Origin: Macrostomum hystrix
Lineage: Eukaryota > Platyhelminthes > Macrostomidae
Assembly: GCA_950097015.1 (NCBI GenBank)
Contig: CATNEN010000025.1
Span: forward strand, 9,295,001-9,359,000
Length of the DNA stretch: 64,000 nt
Direction of reading: 5' to 3'
Under the pieces are notes generated by a model. The model ran no database searches, was not told the DNA's origin, and was given only the letters and a program-made list of their open reading frames with translations. Below are positions 56,690 through 64,000 of the stretch, one piece after another (within the stretch, counting starts at the first letter, position 1; each line of letters opens with the position of its first letter). The position numbers were made by a program, and so were the translations under genes.

Positions 56690-57158
56690 TGCGCAGCGCG
56701 ATTGGTTATCTTCCACCATTATCTGCTTTCCCGCTTGCCACAGCCACAACCATATCACCATAGAGTCATAAAATCTCTTACCTGGCTCGGCCTGCGCTCC
56801 ACTGCAGGTGGGGCACAACTCCCTTACCTGATTGGCTCAGCCATCCCAGCAGCATAGACCCAACCCCTACTATCAATTTGCATTGTCGCTTTAATTATCT
56901 CCTCAGTACAAGTGCGGCAGAGTTGCATAAAGTCATACTACAGCTCTATCTCTTCAGACTCAAGATTCAGAACTATACTCACGAATCCCCAATGTTTTCC
57001 GGATATACACATTTTATATATTATATGAGCTAGATAGAATATACAGACATATAGATACATACCTTTTACCTTGACTGCTCACCAATTCTAAACTACATTG
57101 CATGCCATGGAATTTCCACGGAATTTCCTGCGGCCGTGTTCTGCTAACCCCTACTACT
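56690..57158 (-). repeat. Right terminal inverted repeat of the Polinton
   Basis: Inverted partner of 45429-45897; ends ctgctaacccctactact. Confidence 0.93.
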
Positions 57159-57159
57159 G

Positions 57160-59095
57160 TAACTACAAATCAGCCACAGCCTCGTGCAGAAGGTCGGTGA
57201 ACTGGCCAGTCTGCAAGCGCTGGCGTTCACTAAGACGCAGAATGAAGGAGCAGGACGGGAAACATGCTGAGAAGGCCTCACGCTCAGTGAACCCAACAGC
57301 CTCTTCAAAAAATGTGACGATGGCAGTCAGTGCCAGACAAATGCAGAGAACGCATCAGGAGCTCCCGCAAGGGACTCGAAACCAGCTGAGGCAGGAAGCA
57401 ACAGTAGTACCAAACAGAAAGTTAAAGGTCTGAAAAAGCATGATATAGTCGTTGTCAGCTCAAAGCTAGGGAAAGCCATTAACTATCGCAGACTCTTCCC
57501 GAATAGTACAATTCGAGTTGTCTACTACAACACTCAAGAAAGGCTCATTGACTTACTGAAAGAGGCAAACTTCAGTGCGCAAGAATGTCTGGTAATTGAC
57601 CTTATCCATGAGCCATCAGCTATAGAGAGTCACGAGGCGGCGGTGCAACTGGCTACAGGAACTATCGAGCGCATAGCAGCTACCCAGTTCGAGATGCCAA
57701 TTACATCCGTAGCGAAATAGACTACCGCATCAGCACCAACGGCTATGTTGACAGCAGTCGTGGTAGCCGCTATCGAATCAGCAACGAGTACGACTACAAC
57801 AACAGAGACCACAAAAACTTTAAAAGTGGCTATCGCGCCAACATCGGGCCCAGCAACTACCGCAGAAGTAGCTTTGGGTACCGCAACAGATACCAACAAG
57901 TTGCATGGTCTCAGGCGCCTCGATGACCGCCAGTTTCGTTGCGTCGACTAAGACCGCCTGTCCAAGCCTGTGCGGCATCAACAACTTCAATCGCCGGTGG
58001 GGTGGGGTGGCGTCTAACTCCTTCGCCTAATAACTTTCTATTTTTGATACCGTCGAATCCCATACCGCGCAACTGGCTCTAAGAACTACAACTCCCTCTT
58101 TCTATGACAATTTCTACGCTAAATTTTAACTCCCGAATAATTTGTTCACTGAAGCACAGGGCAGCTGCGAAAAGAAGATTACTTATAATAAGTCAGAGTT
58201 GATTATCACCAGTTGGACCATAGATGGACTGATGCTCAGTGGAGAATGCAAAATGGAGTCACCAAGTTTCCACGAACATATTAGGAATAGAGACATAGTT
58301 TTCCTCTGTGAGACCCACGCCAAACAGGAGCAGCTAGACTTAAACACGCCTAGACTTAAACGCTGCCTTGGAGCAGATGGAATCAAGGCAAGCTGGGAGT
58401 CAACAAAGGGAGATTATCAAACGGCATGGTTTACCTCGTAAAAATAATATTGCAAAGAGAACCACCTTAGTGCACAAATCTGACTTCGCTCTGGTACTAA
58501 AAATAAAGCAAAAGCAGTCTGAAAAACCTCTGTGTATCTTAGGGTGTGACATCCCAGACCCACCGGAAGATTCCAAATACTACAAGGAAGATATATGGGA
58601 GAAGATTAAATATCTCATCCAACTCTTCTCAAGAGAGGGCTCCGTATTAACAGTAGGTGACTTCAATGCACGAACTGGCACATTACAGTCCAGCACAAGG
58701 GATAAGTTTCCCAGACAGAATCAGGACTCTGAGAAAAACAAGCATGGACTAAGACTGATGGAAATGTGCTCCGAGACCAAGAGCACGATGCTAAGGGATT
58801 CGTTTCGCAGCGACACCTTCATTAAAGATAAACAATTAACAACTTGCTGTACTGCGATGATCTAGTGATCTTTGTAGAGAATCCACGAGAGCTGCTTGGT
58901 TATTAGGTTATTAGCTGCTGCTCTGACCCATCAAAGACGGCTAACAAACTATTTATGCAGGGACAACTGTTAGCGTCAAAGAATGGAAATATCTAGGCTT
59001 TCACGTCAATGCTAAAGGAACCGTGGATTCCCACCCATGCCACAGAGATTAACAAAAAATGGGGATTCTCTATTCTTGATCTCTTAAGGAAATTG
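57160..59095 (+). pseudogene. LINE remnant: ORF1, endonuclease and a trace of reverse transcriptase
   Basis: ORF1-like sequence (57160-57960): a region with SLVQKVGELASLQAL, then KKHDIVVVSSKLGKAI and ECLVIDLIHEPSAIES, and in another frame an Arg/Gly/Tyr-rich RNA-binding-like tail (GYRNYRAHSS type). Endonuclease (APE type): SWTIDGLMLSGECKMESPSF, IVFLCETHAKQEQ, then after a frame change VGDFNARTG. At 58845-58905 LLYCDDLVIFVEN is the reverse-transcriptase Y-x-D-D motif, followed by EWKYLGFHVNAKG. So most of the RT is deleted and the endonuclease is joined to motif C. The left edge coincides with the Polinton boundary. Confidence 0.75.
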
Positions 59096-59245
59096 GGGTG
59101 TTGCAGTTGATGACGCATAGGGTGTTGCACTTGATGACGCATAGGGTGTTGCACTTGATGACGCATAGGGTTTTGCACTTGATGACGCATAGGGTGTTGC
59201 ACTTGATGACGCATGGGGTGTTGCGCTTGATGACGCATGACCATT
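59094..59245. repeat. 24-bp minisatellite (about 6 units)
   Basis: The unit is TTGATGACGCATAGGGTGTTGCAC, sitting exactly between LINE sequence and the start of the LTR element's gag region. Confidence 0.9.
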
Positions 59246-59260
59246 CATTCAGACGGAAGT

Positions 59261-59371
59261 TCATTCCCACCACATATACTTAACTGGCTTCGCCACTCGC
59301 GGAGGCCCATGGTTGAGGTTGTTTCGCAGCCTCTCAGTCAGCGCTCCAATCAGTTCGTCAATGCCCGCCAT
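59261..59371 (-). pseudogene. Start of an LTR-retrotransposon gag, truncated
   Basis: A 36-codon frame beginning ATG 57 bases after the primer-binding site (IDELIGALTERLRNN, coiled-coil-like), stopped by TGA at 59261. The expected gag continuation is replaced by the 24-bp minisatellite and LINE sequence. Confidence 0.45.
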
Positions 59372-59427
59372 GATGACGCCACCACGCCAACGAGCGACGC
59401 ACTCTCAGCGACTCACAAGCACAGCAA

Positions 59428-59445
59428 GTCCCCGTTCGGGCGCCA
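59428..59445 (-). other. Primer-binding site, tRNA-Lys type
   Basis: TGGCGCCCGAACGGGGAC on the minus strand differs at one position from the tRNA-Lys3 primer-binding sequence. It sits a few bases inside an LTR end (..tataca), as in 5' LTR/leader junctions. Confidence 0.75.
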
Positions 59446-59448
59446 ATT

Positions 59449-60070
59449 TGTATAGCCCTGGTCCCCGGCCTAGCCCGGCCCTGAGTTGCGAAGCCAGGTA
59501 CTAATACGAGTAGATGGGCCTTGCGTGCCTGCGCTGGAGCGCGAGGATGCACCGGCGTCTAGTTGGGGCGTGAGGACGTTCCCGCAGCTGCAAGTCGCGG
59601 CGGGTCGCTGGCTTGAGCGGCCTTCAGTCGACGCGTAAGGACGCGTAAGGACGCGCTCGCTGGCGTAAATAAAGCTGGTACCGTATCCGTTCCAGAGAGA
59701 CTTATACCTCTAGGCGGCGTTCGGACGCGCAAACCTCCCCCGCTATACGCAAAGAAATGACAAACGCCAACGCTTACAGTTAGAGGTGACGAGCTGAGTC
59801 TTGTCCGCTGCGCACTGAGGCAACTGGCTGATCGCCGGATGGCTTCGTTGGTTCTTATTTATTTCCGCACCCTCGCCTACATCTCACTCACAGGTCACAG
59901 TTGTCGCAATTGAGAGAAGGGGACGGGGACGGACGGCGGTGGTCGGCTGTCCCAGCCCGGCGCAGCTTTTAAATAAAGCCTGCACGCACGGGGGGGAGGG
60001 GGACGCACCACATCTGCCAACCCCTCACCCCAAGCCAACCGGCCTCGCCCGCACACCCAACTAACGAGCT
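59449..60070 (-). mobile_element. LTR of a retrotransposon (upstream edge uncertain)
   Basis: The forward edge begins tgtatagccctgg, i.e. the LTR ends ..tataca on the minus strand directly before the primer-binding site. The block is GC-rich (cggcctagcccggccctg and similar), unlike its flanks, and includes a TATA-like gaggtataagtc on the minus strand near 59700. The other LTR edge is placed only by where LINE-like sequence resumes, near 60072. Confidence 0.5.
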
Positions 60071-60071
60071 T

Positions 60072-60475
60072 AACCAGGACACGGGGAAAAACAAGCACGG
60101 CCTCCACCTCTTAGAAGTGCCAGCTGTGAAACAAAATCAGCAATCCTAAATGGACTAAGTGAAGTAGCTGAAGGGGATATTTTAGGAAGCTCACTTATAG
60201 TTGTGCGATGGGACGCAGCACTATTAATTATGCCATGGTGTGCATAGATAGTCTTAAAATGGTGGAAGACTTCTTCGTCCAACCTCAAAGCTTCCTTAAT
60301 TTCATAGCACTCTCCCGTAACAGTCAAAGTCTGCATGCAGGACATGAAGCCACAGCAAGAGGCATGCAGGTACAAGACCGTAAACTATATCCAAGGCCGC
60401 CCATCTGGAATCCTGTTACACAGCAGCACTACATCGAAGGCCTGAAAAGCCAACAGAATCTGACTACATAAAACA
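60072..60475 (+). pseudogene. Second LINE endonuclease fragment
   Basis: Starts with ggggaaaaacaagcacggcct, homologous to 58733-58755 of the first LINE piece (KNKHGL motif in both). It later encodes YAMVCIDSLKMVEDFFVQP, the usual end of an APE endonuclease before its S-D-H motif, which is changed here. It is either a separate copy or a duplicated part of the same LINE. Confidence 0.6.
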
Positions 60476-61419
60476 AATTGTTACATGAAATAATTGAGAC
60501 CTCATCTGTTGACAAACTCACGTCTCAGTTGAATCATCTGCTGGAAGAGTCCGTCCCACAGCGCCAGTTACATTGCAGCAACATTGTAGCAATGTTACTA
60601 TTTTTAGTTGCAATGTTGACACATCAACCAACGGCAATATTGCAAAACGGCAATATTGCAATATCACGCAACGTAAACGGCAATGTTGACAAGATTGATG
60701 CTGCAACATTGACCTAAAGCGCTTCTGTTACATTGCATCGACATTGAAATCGATATCAAATCTACTTCAGCTTTTAGTAGCTGATTTGAAGCTTCTATTT
60801 GGCATCCACCAACACAGCAGTTGCATGCTGCTGTGGTAAAACAACATGAATTTAATATGCGGGTAAAATATCGGTACATGATGAGTGCTTTTTCACGTGT
60901 GACACGCGTAATTATCGAGCAGTAAATTAATTGCAATGAATGAGAGCGCTAGCTAACGGATAACCTCGATTCGAAAAAAGAACAAAAAGTAACTTCACAG
61001 ACAATTTGTTTAAATGAAAGTGGATTTTTGCGTTAAAAATAATTTTAAAGATTATTATTTAATTAATATTTATTACAGTAGGCAAAACATTTTAACTAGG
61101 ATATAAATTTTTCGTAGCAAGAAAAAGTATATATAATTCGTGACCTGACACTACCCTGACGCGACACTACTCGGACCTCAACTGACAATATTCAATTGAA
61201 TTCAACTTGATCAATCAACTGACCTGAGACTACTCGGACCTCAACTGACAATATTAAATCAGCTCAACTTGATCACAACTGACCCGGTCGGCCCAATCAG
61301 CACCTATTAAATTCAACAGAAAATAAGCAATACCGCATTGGATTTAAATGACACATTTGCTTCATTATCAGTTAGCAGCATTTGTTTGTAGTTAATACAG
61401 AGCGGAGCGAGGCGATGGC
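60476..61419. other. Intergenic with short internal repeats
   Basis: 60560-60715 is built of gcaatattg/gcaatgttg/gcaacattg words. 61141-61280 holds two copies of ctactcggacctcaactgacaatatt. No gene seen. Confidence 0.5.
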
Positions 61420-61569
61420 ATGACGGCGGGGCAACTAATGAGTTATTTTATTGTCACTTTTTTTCTACTTCCCTTATTCCATAGATGTCATCTTTCCTTT
61501 TGTACCTCTTTGTACCATTTACTTTCTTTTCTGTCTCTCTCAACACAGACAGACATGTTTGTCTTAATC

Positions 61570-61710
61570 TGTTGGATTCAGCTCCTTGTCAGCCGTCGGA
61601 TTCAGCTTCTCGTCAGTCGTCAGATTCAGCTCCTTGTAAGCCGTTGGACTCAGCTCCTTGTCAGCCGTCAGACTCAGCTCTTCGTCAGCTGTTGGATTCA
61701 GCCCCTCGGA
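61570..61710. repeat. 24-bp minisatellite (about 6 units)
   Basis: The unit is GGATTCAGCTCCTTGTCAGCCGTC with several substitutions. It produces a small repeat frame within 61420-61880 that is not taken as a gene. Confidence 0.8.
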
Positions 61711-61880
61711 GGATGCGAATTGTACCATGGCTCCTCTTTGTCAGCTGCTGCCTGGATTGCCTGTGGTTACCGTTGCTGCTTCCTGCGAAGTCTAGTCAGC
61801 GCATGTCAAATGTGTTCACCAACCACCTGCTCCACCTCAGCTGCATTGGCCTGCTGGAAACTGCTCTAAACTACATCTAA

Positions 61881-62750
61881 AAAATTGGAAGCAAACGAAA
61901 AACCAGTTATAAAAATATATTTTAAAAATGATCAAAATAATTGTCAAAATAATTTACACTTGCCACAATTGGGAAGATGTGCAGCTGACAGCACAGTGCC
62001 ACATCTATGGCTTAATTACCCATTTTACAGCAAAAAAAACTAACTATTTTTTTAAGAAGTTGGTTCTAGAGGATTAGAAATGTTAAAGTTTTATGCAAGC
62101 TAACTGGTGATAAATAAGAGAAGCTTGACCTATTAGTTAAGGAAAATACTATAAAATATTTGTTATGTAACAGGGCTTGTCTCTCTACTTTTCTCTCTAA
62201 TGGTAGCGTATCACTCGGCACGAGCGGTTTAACCTTCTAAGGCACTGGCTTACTATTCTCCAGTCTTTGCTGGGCGTTTTCTGTGGATCAGAGGGTCACA
62301 GCCTCAAATAACCAACTCAACACTTTTCTTCTTCAGTAATAGCTTATTTGCTTTTCGCCACACTGGCACGTTGATTTGTCTCAACTGAATTACACTCGTT
62401 TATATACACATAAGAAAATGTTTGTTAAAGTAAACGAATTTGACAAAATATTTAAAATATATTACATATAAAAAATATTTTGCGCATTCAAACAAAAAGC
62501 ATAGGCACGAATTTGACTTTAAAGAAATAATAAAAGCATCCCTACTACAACTTGCCTTCCCTAAAATAAAAATTGAATAAAGCATGAGTGATATTTTTAG
62601 TAATAATGTTATTTAAGCCGCATGAGTCAATTTTACTTTATGTAGCATCAGGTCACCGTCCTCAGTCCCGTTGCCTCTGCTTCTTCGCCGCTGCTGCTGC
62701 CGCCGCTGCTGCTGCCGCCGCTGTCACTGCCGCCGCTGCTGCTGCTGCCA
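61881..62750. other. AT-rich region; possible 3' LTR of the Gypsy element
   Basis: A tgttatgtaacaggg word at 62161 could be an LTR edge of the element whose pol ends at 62751, but no second LTR copy is available for comparison. A (GCN)n-type run lies at 62690-62750. Confidence 0.3.
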
Positions 62751-64000
62751 TCACTGGTAGTGGGAGTACCGCTTCCTTGGCACAAAGCCATACTTGTTAG
62801 GCTTACGCGGTGCCTCCCGGTGATTCGTGACAGGTGTCGGACCTACTGGCTCATTGATGACTGGGCATTTTCTTGGCCGCAGGTTGTACCGCACCTCTCG
62901 CCACTGAAGTGGTGCCGCCGCTTCGCTGGCTGCATCCGCTCGGTCCTCAGCTTCCTCCTCACGGGCTGGTTCCTCTACAGCATTATGGCCTGATGGCTCC
63001 GCTTCAGGTTCTTCTTCACTATCTTCTTCCGACTCTTCTAACTCTTCTTCCGTTTCCGTTTCAGAGTCTTCCATAAGTTCTTCTACCGAACTTCCAGATT
63101 CCGTGTCTGGGCCTCCATCAGTTTCCTCAACCTCACTTCCACTTATGTCTGTCCCTTTGCGGGCTCTCCATTGGATTATTTCCTCCTCTGAGTCAGAGCT
63201 TTCTTCTTGCTCGATTTCCTGGATTGGCCTTTTTACCATCCTAGGTTGCGCTTCCCTTCTCTTTTTGGTCTTCTGAGCAGTCTCCTGCCTTCCCTTATCT
63301 GTTTGTTCTCTCTTCTCTACGTCAGAACTTATGGTCATATCCGTAGCTTTGACCGAGTTCGGTACAGGAGTCAGATTATTCCGGTGTACCAGCAGCATGG
63401 CACCGATTAGTTTTCCATCCTCCTCTTTTTGAACTCGGAAAACTGTATCCGAAAGCTTAGCTAACACTCTGTAAGAGGCTCTCTTCTTTCGGTGAAATTT
63501 ATGACTCTCGTCACCATGCAACTGTGGATTGTTTATCAATACGAGACCGCCGATTGGCACGGCCTTGGTGATCACTGTCTCAGCAGCCTGCTCCCGACGG
63601 TCTCGCACCTTTTCTAATTTCTTCTGAACCACCTTCTGCATCTCCTCAATTCTTTTAGCATGATCAGCTACATAGCTAGGATAGTCGTAGTACAATCTGG
63701 GCCTTTTGACAACACTGTCTATTGGCAACTCCGCCTCACGTCCGAACAATAGATAATGTGGAGTGAATCCCGTTGTCTGATTTACACTCGTTCGAACAGC
63801 CACTAAAGCTGCTGGGATCAACAGGTCCCAGTCGGAGTGGTCTTTCTCAACTAGACAGGTGATGATGGACTTTATCTGACGGTTAAATCTTTCTACCAGG
63901 CCGTTGCTTTGCGCATGATATGGCGTCGTGCAGGTATGCTTGATACCATACAATGTACAAAACGCCTGGAACTGACGGCTCACAAAAGTTTTCCCGTTGT
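62751..64000 (-). CDS. Gypsy-type retrotransposon integrase, C-terminal part (runs off the window)
   Basis: An intact 410-codon minus frame, open to the window edge. It starts inside the integrase core: FQAFCTLYGIKHTCTTPYH, then QSNGLVERFNRQIKSII with the catalytic Glu, then FTPHYLLFGREAELPID. The C-terminal region has a coiled segment (VQKKLEKVRDRREQ), an SH3-like YRVLAKLSDTVFRVQ..LVHRNNLTPV, and a long acidic tail rich in Glu/Ser. The first two catalytic Asp lie outside the window. No frame lesions are seen, so this is a relatively young copy compared with the other elements here. Confidence 0.85.
   Translation of the reverse strand, partial: NGKTFVSRQFQAFCTLYGIKHTCTTPYHAQSNGLVERFNRQIKSIITCLVEKDHSDWDLLIPAALVAVRTSVNQTTGFTPHYLLFGREAELPIDSVVKRPRLYYDYPSYVADHAKRIEEMQKVVQKKLEKVRDRREQAAETVITKAVPIGGLVLINNPQLHGDESHKFHRKKRASYRVLAKLSDTVFRVQKEEDGKLIGAMLLVHRNNLTPVPNSVKATDMTISSDVEKREQTDKGRQETAQKTKKRREAQPRMVKRPIQEIEQEESSDSEEEIIQWRARKGTDISGSEVEETDGGPDTESGSSVEELMEDSETETEEELEESEEDSEEEPEAEPSGHNAVEEPAREEEAEDRADAASEAAAPLQWREVRYNLRPRKCPVINEPVGPTPVTNHREAPRKPNKYGFVPRKRYSHYQ

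Larger units (their letters stand above)
45429..57158. mobile_element. Polinton/Maverick element, degraded, 11.7 kb
   Basis: Bounded by 469-base terminal inverted repeats starting agtagtaggggttagcag, the AGT..ACT ends typical of Polintons. Inside are a retroviral-type integrase with chromodomain (+), a PC4-like frame (+), a frame with a recurrent Polinton N-terminal pattern (+), protein-primed family B DNA polymerase (-) and an unassigned Ala/Ser-rich frame (-). No capsid, maturation protease or packaging ATPase is recognised. The element is shorter than the usual 15-20 kb, and the genes carry frameshifts and stops. A GC-rich LINE RNase H fragment and a 48-bp minisatellite sit in the middle. 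No 6-base target duplication: flanks are attatc and gtaact. Confidence 0.88.

Noticed and set aside
57630-57951. Val/Ala-rich minus frame and Thr-rich plus frame
   Set aside because: Shadows of the Arg/Tyr-rich LINE ORF1 tail in other frames.
61420-61880. 131-149-codon plus-strand frames
   Set aside because: Their middle is a 24-bp minisatellite and the ends match no family; both frames overlap.

Overview
This is a stretch of intron-rich, repeat-laden animal nuclear DNA. There is no operon layout. Coding regions are split into short exons with GT..AG introns, and the gene families are metazoan (TSP1 modules, heterotrimeric G-alpha, CUB and C-type-lectin-like receptors, METAP1). Many DNA transposons, retroelements and SINEs are present. 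The host is most likely an invertebrate. A flatworm or other lophotrochozoan is a guess, based on the repeat load and on a possible spliced-leader signature (a strong 3' splice acceptor just upstream of the start codon in all five genes whose 5' end is visible).

Layout. 1-4.8 kb (+): 3' part of a secreted thrombospondin-type-1 protein ending in a CNTNAP/fibrinogen-like module. 5.07-8.16 kb: a 3.1-kb array of a 19-bp minisatellite. 8.5-14.4 kb (-): a divergent G-protein alpha subunit in four exons, with a Crypton-like recombinase and a DDE transposase remnant in its last intron. 15.0-15.4 kb: a hAT-type MITE with an 8-bp target duplication. 16.8-20.0 kb: two adjoining minisatellites. 20.2-22.1 kb: a dispersed repeat duplicated in tandem and a dead Tc1-like transposase. 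22.6-24.1 kb (+): METAP1. 25.4-41.1 kb (+): three tandem paralogues of a type I membrane receptor with CUB and C-type-lectin-like modules, sharing one seven-exon structure. 42.5-43.3 kb: a tRNA-derived SINE with an internal minisatellite. 44.1-45.4 kb: mariner fragments in opposite orientations. 45.4-57.2 kb: a degraded Polinton/Maverick with 469-bp terminal inverted repeats, a chromodomain integrase, protein-primed-type DNA polymerase B, a PC4-like reading frame and a captured LINE RNase H fragment. 57.2-60.5 kb: LINE remains interrupted by a tRNA-Lys-primed LTR element. 62.7 kb to the end (-): 3' part of a Gypsy-type pol, cut by the window edge.

About 12 kb (nearly a fifth of the window) is simple tandem array of at least twelve unrelated unit types. 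Several units are divisible by three or lack stop codons in all frames, so they produce long spurious reading frames on both strands. The five host genes look independent. The three receptors are the only functional cluster: putative cell-surface recognition proteins that differ mainly in stalk and cytoplasmic tail.

Best candidates for something undescribed: the receptor trio; the G-alpha with a replaced catalytic glutamine and C-terminal cysteine; the shared acceptor-before-ATG pattern; and the 100-bp array that fuses a splice donor to a SINE end through a shared 9-base word.
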